Notes: generated from the sequence alone by a model not told the origin. Shown: positions 1 through 6,589, counted from the stretch's first letter. The stretch is 8,047 nt of DNA from Flavobacteriaceae bacterium (GCA_002401215.1 NVSL01000030.1:4561-12607); one strand, 5' to 3'. Program-made: numbers and translations.

Positions 1-2
1 TA

Positions 3-446
3 TATGACGAAATTGTTGCTGTAAAAAAAGCTTGTGGCAAAGCGCATCTAAAAGTAATTTTAGAAACAGGAGAGTTAGACACCTTAGACAACGTCAGAAA
101 AGCATCTGAAATTGCGATGTATGCCGGAGCCGATTTTATCAAAACATCAACAGGAAAAATTCAACCTGCCGCAACAATGCAAGTTACTTATGTGATGTTC
201 GACGCTATTAAAGATTTCTATTTAAAAACAGGAAAAATGATTGGGATGAAACCTGCTGGTGGAATCTCAACTTCAAAAATAGCCTTACAATATTTGGTAA
301 TGTTGAACGAGATGTTGGGCGAAAAATGGATGAATAACAAGTATTTCAGATTTGGAGCAAGTAGTTTGGCAAACGATATTTTAATGCAATTGGTAAAAGC
401 TGAAACAGGCATGTATCAATCTGCAGATTATTTTTCAAAAGATTAA
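3..446 (+). CDS. deoC: Deoxyribose-phosphate aldolase (DERA), 3' part, eukaryote-like type
   Basis: This is the last 147 residues of DeoC; the reading frame is open to the window's left edge, so the start lies outside. DERA is a class I (Schiff-base) cytosolic aldolase that reversibly splits 2-deoxy-D-ribose 5-phosphate into D-glyceraldehyde 3-phosphate and acetaldehyde during deoxynucleoside catabolism. Two signature segments are visible. FIKTSTGK (visible residues 45-52) holds the Schiff-base lysine at K47. GMKPAGGIS (81-89) holds the second conserved active-site lysine at K83, 36 residues later, matching the spacing of K167 and K201 in E. coli within two residues. The tail after KPAGG, with a long alpha segment ending in FRFGASSLANDI and ETGMYQ, resembles animal DERA more than short bacterial DeoC; that comparison is from memory. 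It is followed after 2 nt by an aldehyde dehydrogenase gene, so co-transcription is very likely. The catalytic aspartate must lie upstream of the visible part. Confidence 0.95.
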   Translation, partial: YDEIVAVKKACGKAHLKVILETGELDTLDNVRKASEIAMYAGADFIKTSTGKIQPAATMQVTYVMFDAIKDFYLKTGKMIGMKPAGGISTSKIALQYLVMLNEMLGEKWMNNKYFRFGASSLANDILMQLVKAETGMYQSADYFSKD

Positions 447-448
447 TT

Positions 449-1909
449 ATGAGTATAGACAAAAATATATTTAAGGCAACTTGGGCGTATGCTGATGCTC
501 CAGAAAGCACCGATCATATCAAAATAAAAAAGCAATACGAATTATTTATTGATGGTAAATTTGTGGCGCCATCAAAAAAGAAATATTTCGACACTATCAA
601 TCCATCAACGCAGAAAAAGATTGCAAGTATTGCCGAAGCTTCATCTGAGGATGTTGATAAAGCAGTTGCTGCGGCAAACAAAGCATTCAAATCTTGGTCC
701 AAATTATCAGGAAAAGAACGTGGAAAATACATCTTCAGAATCGCACGATTGATTCAAGAAAGAGCTCGTGAGTTTGCAGTAATTGAATCTTTGGATGGTG
801 GAAAACCAATCAGAGAATCGAGAGATATTGATATTCCGTTAGCGGCAAATCATTTCTTTTATTACGCAGGATGGGCAGATAAATTAGAATACGCTTTTCC
901 AAACAGAAACGTACAACCAGTTGGAGTAGCAGGACAAATCATTCCGTGGAATTTTCCACTATTGATGGCAGCTTGGAAAATTGCTCCAGCCTTAGCAACA
1001 GGAAATACGGTCGTTTTAAAACCTGCTGAAACCACTTCGTTGACAGCTTTGAAATTAGCAGAAATCATTGAAGAAAGTGGTTTACCAAAAGGAGTTGTAA
1101 ATATTGTAACAGGTGCTGGAGAAACCGGAGCTGCAATTGTAAATCATCCTGATGTGGATAAAATTGCATTTACAGGATCAACAGGAGTTGGGAAATATAT
1201 CAAAAAAGCAACCGCAGGAACTTCCAAAAAACTAACCTTAGAATTAGGAGGAAAAGGAGCCAACATCATTTTTGAAGATGCCGCTATCGATCAAGCGGTA
1301 GAGGGAATTGTAAATGCAATTTTCTTTAACCAAGGACATGTTTGTTGTGCAGGATCGAGATTGTTTGTACAAGAATCTGTTGCAGATGTGGTTGTTGAGA
1401 AATTAAAAAGCAGAATGGAAACGCTGATTATTGGAGATCCGTTGGATAAAAATACAGACATCGGAGCTATCAATTCAGCAAAACAATTAAAGACAATTAA
1501 TGAGTATATCAAGATTGGTTTAAATGAAGGTGGCGAGATTTATCAACCAAAATGCAACTTGCCAAAAGAAGGAAATTGGTGTGCGCCAACCTTGTTTTTA
1601 AATGTTTCGCAATCACACAGAATTGTACAAGAAGAAATTTTTGGACCTGTATTAACAGTCCAAACTTTTAGAACAATTGACGAGGTTGTAGAAAAAGCAA
1701 ACAACACTCCTTTCGGATTATCCGCAGGGGTTTGGACACAAAAAGGATCAAAAATATTTAACCTAACACAACGTTTAAAAGCAGGAGTTGTTTGGGGTAA
1801 TACCTTTAATAAGTTCGACCCAACATCGCCATTTGGAGGTTATAAAGAAAGCGGATTTGGTCGCGAAGGTGGTATGCACGGATTGCGCGGATATGTAAAA
1901 TTTGATTAA
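449..1909 (+). CDS. NAD(P)-dependent aldehyde dehydrogenase, catalytically complete
   Basis: A 486-residue member of the ALDH superfamily, the usual full length. ALDHs oxidise aldehydes to carboxylates with NAD(P)+ in the cytosol. The Rossmann part carries WNFP (167-170, N168 stabilises the oxyanion), KPAE (K191 contacts the cofactor ribose) and the FTGSTGVG loop (241-248). ELGGK (265-269) gives the general base E265. The motif NQGHVCCAGSR places the nucleophile at C299, with a His where Gln is more common. EEIFGP (395-400) supplies E396, and PFGGYKESGFGREGG near the C terminus is the family's late signature. The ATG is set by the 2-nt gap to deoC. The next gene starts 5 nt downstream and encodes a truncated ALDH relative, a pairing that recalls ALDH16. 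Next to DERA, acetaldehyde is an attractive substrate, but the sequence does not fix specificity. Confidence is high for the family, moderate for the role. Confidence 0.95.
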   Translation: MSIDKNIFKATWAYADAPESTDHIKIKKQYELFIDGKFVAPSKKKYFDTINPSTQKKIASIAEASSEDVDKAVAAANKAFKSWSKLSGKERGKYIFRIARLIQERAREFAVIESLDGGKPIRESRDIDIPLAANHFFYYAGWADKLEYAFPNRNVQPVGVAGQIIPWNFPLLMAAWKIAPALATGNTVVLKPAETTSLTALKLAEIIEESGLPKGVVNIVTGAGETGAAIVNHPDVDKIAFTGSTGVGKYIKKATAGTSKKLTLELGGKGANIIFEDAAIDQAVEGIVNAIFFNQGHVCCAGSRLFVQESVADVVVEKLKSRMETLIIGDPLDKNTDIGAINSAKQLKTINEYIKIGLNEGGEIYQPKCNLPKEGNWCAPTLFLNVSQSHRIVQEEIFGPVLTVQTFRTIDEVVEKANNTPFGLSAGVWTQKGSKIFNLTQRLKAGVVWGNTFNKFDPTSPFGGYKESGFGREGGMHGLRGYVKFD

Positions 1910-1914
1910 AAATT

Positions 1915-2775
1915 ATGAGCAGAATAGACATACATAAAACATATAAAATGTACATCGGCGGGAAATTTCCGAGAACAGAATCGGGGAGGTACTACGCTGT
2001 AAACGATAAAAAAGGAAACTTTATAGCCAATATGTGTTTGGGATCTCGCAAGGATTTTAGAAACGCGGTGGTCATTGCACGCAAAGCTCAAAAGTCTTGG
2101 GCGGGTACAACGGCGATGAATAAAGGTCAGATTTTATATCGCATTGCAGAGATGTTAGAAGGACGACGCGCCCAGTTTGTGGCGGAGTTGATAACCCAAG
2201 GTGAGTCAGAAAAAGATGCGAATTTAGAAGTAGATACTGCTATCGACCGGTTGGTGTATTATGCGGGATGGAGCGATAAATACCAACAATTTTTTAGTTC
2301 GGTAAACCCAGTTTCGAGTGCGCATTTTAATTTTTCTTGTTTAGAACCTGTAGGGATTATTGCAATGATTGCTTCAGAAAACCAAGGGTTATTAGGACTG
2401 GTTTCTATCATTGCTCCGGCAATTGTTGGTGGGAATACCGTGATTGTTTTGGCATCAGAATCTAAACCAATGACAGCAATTTCTTTTGCTGAGGCCTTGA
2501 ATTCGTCGGATGTTCCTGGAGGAGTTGTAAATATCATCACAGGAAATAGGAGCGAATTATTTAGCCACATGGCATCGCACATGGATGTGAATACAATTCT
2601 TTATTGTGGGCAAGATGATAAGATGATGACCGAGATAAATGAGTTGGCGAGCAACAATTTAAAACGAACAATTTTTCATAAAAAACACGATTGGTTAGCT
2701 GCTGATTGCGAATCTCCTTATATGATTGAGAAGACGCAAGAGGTGAAAACAACGTGGCATCCTACCAAAGTTTAG
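1915..2775 (+). CDS. ALDH-like pseudoenzyme: N-terminal half only, ALDH16 second-domain type
   Basis: A 286-residue protein that aligns with the first ~265 residues of its upstream neighbour and then ends. Shared landmarks are the start (MYIGGKFP against LFIDGKFV), YYAGWSDK (116-123 against YYAGWADK), EPVGIIAMIA (144-153), APAIVGGNT (167-175) and VPGGVVNIITG (200-210). The parts that make an ALDH work are degraded or missing. WNFP has become SENQ with only N156 kept, the cofactor lysine of KPAE is L179, FTGSTGVG is unrecognisable, and the whole catalytic domain with the Glu base and Cys nucleophile is absent. The frame is intact, not frameshifted, and the 5-nt gap to the active ALDH implies coupled translation, so this looks like a maintained protein and not decay. 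Vertebrate ALDH16A1 joins two ALDH domains in one chain of about 800 residues; this pair totals 772. I infer a non-catalytic partner or structural subunit. A simple degenerate duplicate is the alternative. Confidence 0.85.
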   Translation: MSRIDIHKTYKMYIGGKFPRTESGRYYAVNDKKGNFIANMCLGSRKDFRNAVVIARKAQKSWAGTTAMNKGQILYRIAEMLEGRRAQFVAELITQGESEKDANLEVDTAIDRLVYYAGWSDKYQQFFSSVNPVSSAHFNFSCLEPVGIIAMIASENQGLLGLVSIIAPAIVGGNTVIVLASESKPMTAISFAEALNSSDVPGGVVNIITGNRSELFSHMASHMDVNTILYCGQDDKMMTEINELASNNLKRTIFHKKHDWLAADCESPYMIEKTQEVKTTWHPTKV

Positions 2776-2787
2776 ATTCAACTATTT

Positions 2788-3369
2788 ATGACAACAGCTT
2801 CTTATTTTGCGCACGAAACTTCGGTTATTGATGATAACTGTAAGATTGGTGTTGGCACTAATATTTGGCATTTTAGTCATATAATGTCCGATTGTGAGAT
2901 TGGAGAAAGATGCAATCTTGGGCAGAATGTAGTGGTGTCTCCAAAAGTGATTTTAGGCAACAATGTAAAAGTTCAAAACAACGTTTCTATCTATACGGGA
3001 GTTGTTTGTGAGGACGATGTTTTTTTAGGACCTTCAATGGTTTTTACCAATATTGTAAACCCGAGGTCAGCGATTATCCGAAGGGATGACTACAAAATAA
3101 CTTTAGTAAAAAGAGGAGCAAGTATTGGTGCGAATGCAACTATTATTTGTGGTAACAACATTGGTGAGTTTGCTTTAATTGGTGCGGGTGCTGTGGTTAC
3201 AAAAAATGTGGCGGCTTATGCTTTGGTGGTGGGGAATCCATCCAAACAAATAGGTTGGGTGAGTGAATATGGACATCGGTTGGAATTTGATAAAAATGGT
3301 TTTGCGACATGTTTTGAAAGTCAAGAAAAGTATCAGCTAAAAGATAATAAAGTTACTAAAATTTCGTGA
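2788..3369 (+). CDS. Left-handed beta-helix N-acetyltransferase, WbpD/WlbB family
   Basis: A 193-residue hexapeptide-repeat (LbetaH) acyltransferase, the normal family length. WbpD/WlbB proteins transfer acetyl from acetyl-CoA to the 3-amino group of UDP-2-acetamido-3-amino-2,3-dideoxy-glucuronate, a step toward UDP-diacetylated aminouronic acids used in O-antigen, capsule or glycoprotein glycans; related enzymes acetylate dTDP-3-amino sugars. Seen here: successive isoleucine-rich turns from about residue 19 (CKIGVGTNIWHFSHIM), GERCNLGQNVVVSP (39-52), the family-typical SMVFTNIVNPRS (83-94), GASIGANATIICG (110-122), and the CoA-side end IGAGAVVTKNVAAYALVVGNPSK. The C-terminal GHRLEFDKNG tail is also typical. 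The gap to the ALDH-like gene is 12 nt, so it may be read from the deoC operon although the pathway differs. Its last ~105 bases are duplicated 430 bp downstream. Exact sugar substrate unknown; no wbpA/B/E partners are in view. Confidence 0.88.
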   Translation: MTTASYFAHETSVIDDNCKIGVGTNIWHFSHIMSDCEIGERCNLGQNVVVSPKVILGNNVKVQNNVSIYTGVVCEDDVFLGPSMVFTNIVNPRSAIIRRDDYKITLVKRGASIGANATIICGNNIGEFALIGAGAVVTKNVAAYALVVGNPSKQIGWVSEYGHRLEFDKNGFATCFESQEKYQLKDNKVTKIS

Positions 3370-3370
3370 T
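3266..3370 (+). repeat. Direct repeat, copy A: the 3' end of the acetyltransferase gene
   Basis: This is the functional copy, forming the last 35 codons or so of the wbpD-like gene plus one base after the stop. It matches 3696-3800 at 100 of 105 positions, and the final 61 nt (3310-3370) are identical. Homology ends sharply after the stop codon, at GTGAT. The five differences fall at 3273, 3279, 3292, 3305 and 3309; three are silent third-position changes and two alter residues (K169 to E, A173 to V). Confidence 0.95.
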
Positions 3371-3449
3371 ACTATTAAGTTACAAGTAGTAGTGATAAAA
3401 GTTTTCGAAATAAAAAAAGAAAGATAAACCAAAAAAACCAGACATTAAA
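3371..3449. other. A-rich leader between the acetyltransferase gene and the NDPEYR gene
   Basis: This 79-nt stretch starts exactly where the duplicated sequence ends and is non-homologous to what follows copy B. It is very A-rich near the ATG at 3450, which fits Bacteroidota translation starts. I see no convincing TAnnTTTG promoter element or hairpin in it. If the NDPEYR gene arrived as a unit, its promoter would have to lie here. Confidence 0.4.
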
Positions 3450-3692
3450 ATGAGCGGTTTAAAAAATCAAAACAAGAAAAATTTAAAAAAACTAAACGAA
3501 AGATATGCTAACGATCCTGAATTTAGAGAAAGTAAGCGAACAATTTACCGTGAACGATATCAAAATGATCCTGAGTATCGAAAAAAAACTTTGGAGCGTT
3601 CAAAAAATCGTTACCATAACGATCCAGAATATCGAAAAGCCACAATTGAACGTGCAAAAATACGCAACAAAAAAAACAGATTAGGTGAGTAA
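3450..3692 (+). CDS. Small, highly basic protein with three 18-residue NDPEYR repeats
   Basis: An 80-residue protein of unknown function. After a lysine/asparagine-rich start, three tandem units of exactly 18 residues begin at R18, R36 and R54, each opening RYxNDPE(F/Y)R and continuing with a charged, helix-prone stretch such as KKTLERSKN. The matching DNA period is 54 nt (3501, 3555, 3609), but the units differ at many silent positions, so this is an old, selected protein repeat and not recent slippage. The protein is rich in Arg and Lys, has no hydrophobic segment and is probably cytosolic; nucleic-acid binding is plausible but only inferred from charge. Similar charged PEYR units occur, as I recall, in proteins associated with phage and HNH-type genes. 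The gene lies between two copies of the acetyltransferase 3' end, and its last codons (GGT GAG TAA) fall where the second copy begins, so the C terminus may have been set by that junction. The ATG is preceded by an A-rich leader. Confidence 0.65.
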   Translation: MSGLKNQNKKNLKKLNERYANDPEFRESKRTIYRERYQNDPEYRKKTLERSKNRYHNDPEYRKATIERAKIRNKKNRLGE

Positions 3693-3695
3693 GCA

Positions 3696-3800
3696 AATAT
3701 GGGCATCGATTGGAATTTGATGAAAATGGTTTTGTGACCTGTTTTGAAAGTCAAGAAAAGTATCAGCTAAAAGATAATAAAGTTACTAAAATTTCGTGAT
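3696..3800 (+). pseudogene. Duplicated acetyltransferase 3' fragment (direct repeat, copy B)
   Basis: A remnant of a wbpD-like gene. From 3699 the frame reads YGHRLEFDENGFVTCFESQ, then the same last residues as the intact gene and the same TGA stop, with no start codon or upstream body. It matches 3266-3370 at 100 of 105 positions. Upstream of 3696 the match is uncertain. Either it continues leftward as GGTGAGT (3684-3690, equal to 3258-3264) with 4 extra bases, or AGTAAGCAAAT (3688-3698) represents the S-K-Q codons of the gene followed by a ~17-nt deletion. The DENG variant here looks closer to what I remember of family members than DKNG in the intact copy, so copy B could be the older native tail. 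It is not expected to be translated. Confidence 0.88.
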
Positions 3801-3842
3801 CATAAAAGCGGGAAGTTTATTTATTAAAGACAAATAAAAAAC

Positions 3843-4154
3843 ATGGATGAAGAGAAGTTAAAAGCAGTTTGGAATGAAACCTTAATTTATATTACTGTTG
3901 GATATTTTTTTATACACGTTGCTTTTTATTTTATTATGATGTCAATGAATGGAGGTTCTTCTTTGGCATTTGTATTTGTTCTCCCGGTATTTTGGGTATT
4001 GACAATTATTGGAGTTGGTGTTTTTGCTTACCAAAAGCGAGAAGCACTTTTTGAAAAAAAGAAGAAAAACAGGTCAATAATTTTATTGCTGTTTTGTACC
4101 CCTTTTCCTTTTATAGTCTTTGGGCAAATTTTAGGATTAATATTCGGATTATAA
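3843..4154 (+). CDS. Small three-helix membrane protein, function unknown
   Basis: A 103-residue protein that I do not recognise. A short acidic/basic N terminus is followed by three predicted membrane segments at about residues 14-34 (LIYITVGYFFIHVAFYF region), 41-63 and 78-102. A lysine-rich loop, KREALFEKKKKNR (65-77), separates the second and third. By the positive-inside rule that loop should be cytoplasmic, which would place the N terminus outside. It has no signal peptidase site, catalytic motif or cysteine pair. It starts about 40 nt after the acetyltransferase fragment and is followed after 10 nt by another small membrane protein, so the two are probably co-expressed. Coding character is supported by the continuous hydrophobic pattern and a proper ATG with an A-rich leader. 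Confidence 0.7.
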   Translation: MDEEKLKAVWNETLIYITVGYFFIHVAFYFIMMSMNGGSSLAFVFVLPVFWVLTIIGVGVFAYQKREALFEKKKKNRSIILLLFCTPFPFIVFGQILGLIFGL

Positions 4155-4164
4155 ATTTACTGCT

Positions 4165-4473
4165 ATGAAAAATAAAGATTTAAAAATTGATATTATAACG
4201 ACAAAGTATTTAGTAATTGGTAATATTTTACTAGTTAGTTTTGGTGCTTTTTTTAAAATTATGCATTGGGAGTTTTCTCAAATTTTCTTGACTGCTGGAC
4301 TCGTTTTATTTTTAGCCTCATGGATTCTCATATTAATAGATATGATAAAAAATAAAATTTACAACAAAACATTTTGGATAATCACTATGTTTGTGATGCC
4401 TTTTATTTCAATTGTATTCTATATTTTTCAAAGAGATAAATTATTAAATTTAGGGCAGAAATACAAATCTTAA
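4165..4473 (+). CDS. Small three-helix membrane protein with FKIMHW motif
   Basis: A 102-residue inner-membrane protein with predicted helices at about 14-32, 38-61 and 69-88, and a short basic tail. The segment FGAFFKIMHWEFSQI (26-40) carries the FKxxHW motif found after a first helix in several Bacteroidota membrane proteins, including, as I recall, the gliding/type IX secretion motor protein GldL. The rest of the protein is too short to be GldL, which has a long cytoplasmic region, so this is at most a distant or convergent similarity. It is 10 nt downstream of the preceding membrane gene and 40 nt upstream of the RemB-like gene, in the same direction. Function unknown. Confidence 0.7.
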   Translation: MKNKDLKIDIITTKYLVIGNILLVSFGAFFKIMHWEFSQIFLTAGLVLFLASWILILIDMIKNKIYNKTFWIITMFVMPFISIVFYIFQRDKLLNLGQKYKS

Positions 4474-4513
4474 AATCTGATTAAAAAACAACATCGCACC
4501 GATTCATCAACTA

Positions 4514-6583
4514 ATGAAAAACCTAATTACCCCACTTTTATTATTTTTTACGCTCTGTGTTTTTTCACAAAAGGAGTTATATCCTGTCTATAAAGGATGT
4601 GAATCCGTAGAAAACGACTCCCTTAAAATTTGCTTTAAATCCAACGTAACTTTGGATATTTTAGAAAATATTAAAATCCCAAAAACTTTAGAAGATGATA
4701 ATTATATTGGTACTGCTAATGTTGTTTTTTATGTAACCAAAGAGGGTAATTTTGATGTGCTGTATGTCAATACTCCCTACAAAGAATTGGAAGCAGAATT
4801 TGAAAGAGTCTTTAAAGAATTGCCACAAATCACTCCTGCAAAATTTAACAATCACGCTATAGAAATGCAATTTGTATTGCCAATAAAATTCCCACTGAGT
4901 GAGAATAACAAACAAGAACCTTTGGTAGAAGAACGTTTGTCGGTAAAGTATTTTGAGAAGGACAAAGACGAAGATTTAGGCTTGATAAAACCAGATTCAT
5001 TACAGCTTTTAGAACATCATAGTCAGTTGAATATTCCGTACACACATCAGCAATATGCGGTGTTAGATTATTACTACAACAGGGCGGAAAACTCACATAC
5101 CGCATCGAAACCGTATGTGTATAGCGAGGTGATGGAGTATGTAGATTTGGACGCTCAAAAATCGAGTTTGATGAAAAATAAAACAGGTTGGTGGGGACGA
5201 AAATTATGGAATGAGCACATGGTGCAAATCGAAGGAAAAGGGTTTTGGTTTACCATAGATCCGATTGTAGATTTGCAAATTGGGAAAGATAATTCGGATA
5301 TAGATTACACGTATAACAACACGCGCGGAATTCAAATTCAAGGAGCAATAGGAAAAAAATTAAGTTTCTACACGTCGTTTTTTGAGAGTCAAGGAAGGTT
5401 TGCTGAATACGTAAATCAATATGCAGAATCGATGGCTCCCGCTGGTGGTAATCCTGCTATAATTCCGGGTAGGGGAATCGCCAAAGAGTTTGGAGATGGC
5501 GCTTATGACTATCCAGTTGCTGAGGCATATTTATCGTACACCCCCAACAAGACATTCAATTTTCAGTTTGGTCATGGCAAGAATTTTATTGGTGATGGGT
5601 ATCGTTCGATGTTTATTTCTGATGCTTCTTCTCCGTATCCATATTTTAAAATTAACACCACTTTTTGGAAAATTAGATACACCAATACTTGGACTTGGTT
5701 GCGTGATGTGCGTCCAGAAGTTACTGAAGACGGAGTTTTTAAAACCAAATATATGGCAACCCATTATTTGAGTTGGAATGTTACAAAAAAATTAAATATT
5801 GGACTTTTTGAATCTGTTATTTGGGACGATTCTAACGGCAGAGGTTTTGATGTTAATTATCTAAATCCGATTATATTTTATCGTGCCATTGAATTCTCAA
5901 CAGGATCTCGAGGAGGTAATGCGGTTATCGGTTTGAGTGGTAAATATAAGTTCAGCGACCGTTTTTCTATGTACACACAATTGATGATTGATGAGTTTTC
6001 ATCAAGTGATGTTTTCTCTGGAGAAGGGTCGTGGAAAAACAAAAATGGATTCCAAATTGGCGCAAAATACCACCATGCTTTTGGGGTAGATAATTTGCAT
6101 TTACAAGTCGAGTATAATGCGGTGCGTCCTTATACATATTCGCACAACGAAATTGTTTTAAACTATGGAAACGCCAACCAATCGATGGCACATTTATGGG
6201 GATCGAACTTTAGAGAATTTATTTTGATTGGGCATTATACTAAAGATCGTTGGTATGCAAATGCGAAACTTATTGCCGGTGTAAAAGGTTTTGATATTGA
6301 AGGTGATCCTGCGAGTTATGGTGGAGATATCTACCGGAATTATGAAGACAGACCTTACGATACCGGAGTAGAAATTGGGCAAGGAAATACCACCAATATT
6401 TTTATAGGTGATTTGCAAGTTGGTTATTTAGTGAATCCCGCAGTGAATCTTAAAATCTTTGGAGGGTTTACCTATCGCAACTTTAACCCAGAAATTACGT
6501 CAACTACTTTTGATAAAAGCAACACCACTTGGGTAAGTTTTGGCTTGCGAACAGATGTATTTGATTGGAAGTTTGATTTTTAG
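4514..6583 (+). CDS. remB: RemB-like outer-membrane protein: TonB-C-like domain plus Wzi-like beta-barrel
   Basis: A 689-residue exported protein. Residues 1-18 are a signal peptide (MKN, hydrophobic core LITPLLLFFTLCVF, cleavage likely after FS before QKE). Residues ~20-127 look like the TonB C-terminal fold common in Bacteroidota: YPVYKGCES with a second Cys at 40, the strand ANVVFYVTKEGNFDV (68-82), a helix over 89-103 and a closing strand MQFVLPIKF. From about residue 200 to the end the sequence alternates aromatic and polar residues as in an outer-membrane barrel, with Wzi-like landmarks: WFTIDPIVDLQIG, RGIQIQGAIGKKLSFYTSFFE, FQFGHGKNFIGDGYRS, ending WVSFGLRTDVFDWKFDF with a terminal Phe as a barrel-assembly signal. 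Wzi proteins bind capsule at the cell surface; the flavobacterial version is generally annotated gliding motility protein RemB. The symbol is from memory. The start is fixed by the signal peptide. A nearby sugar-nucleotide acetyltransferase gene fits a surface-glycan theme. Confidence 0.8.
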   Translation: MKNLITPLLLFFTLCVFSQKELYPVYKGCESVENDSLKICFKSNVTLDILENIKIPKTLEDDNYIGTANVVFYVTKEGNFDVLYVNTPYKELEAEFERVFKELPQITPAKFNNHAIEMQFVLPIKFPLSENNKQEPLVEERLSVKYFEKDKDEDLGLIKPDSLQLLEHHSQLNIPYTHQQYAVLDYYYNRAENSHTASKPYVYSEVMEYVDLDAQKSSLMKNKTGWWGRKLWNEHMVQIEGKGFWFTIDPIVDLQIGKDNSDIDYTYNNTRGIQIQGAIGKKLSFYTSFFESQGRFAEYVNQYAESMAPAGGNPAIIPGRGIAKEFGDGAYDYPVAEAYLSYTPNKTFNFQFGHGKNFIGDGYRSMFISDASSPYPYFKINTTFWKIRYTNTWTWLRDVRPEVTEDGVFKTKYMATHYLSWNVTKKLNIGLFESVIWDDSNGRGFDVNYLNPIIFYRAIEFSTGSRGGNAVIGLSGKYKFSDRFSMYTQLMIDEFSSSDVFSGEGSWKNKNGFQIGAKYHHAFGVDNLHLQVEYNAVRPYTYSHNEIVLNYGNANQSMAHLWGSNFREFILIGHYTKDRWYANAKLIAGVKGFDIEGDPASYGGDIYRNYEDRPYDTGVEIGQGNTTNIFIGDLQVGYLVNPAVNLKIFGGFTYRNFNPEITSTTFDKSNTTWVSFGLRTDVFDWKFDF

Positions 6584-6589
6584 GTCACA

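Noticed and set aside
449..470. Similar starts of the two ALDH genes (TTATGAG followed by ATAGACA in both) as a regulatory element
   Set aside because: The similarity is short, lies at comparable codons of homologous genes and is explained by shared ancestry or A/T-rich start preference.
1901..1925. Possible frameshift joining the two ALDH genes
   Set aside because: The first ALDH is complete to its C-terminal signature and the second begins with its own normal N terminus, so these are two genes and not one broken one.
1906..2091. Reading frame opposite the start of the ALDH-like gene, and similar antisense frames across the ALDH genes (514-732, 862-1068, 1291-1512, 2259-2582)
   Set aside because: They lie entirely antisense to well-supported genes and show no family motif; they are shadows of the coding strand.
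3501..3662. 54-nt tandem DNA repeat as a CRISPR array or minisatellite
   Set aside because: The units have no spacer structure, differ at many silent sites and are in frame with a protein repeat; the coding explanation is sufficient.
3371..3800. Insertion sequence with target-site duplication
   Set aside because: The flanking repeat is about 105 bp, far longer than a target duplication, differs at five positions, and there are no terminal inverted repeats or transposase.
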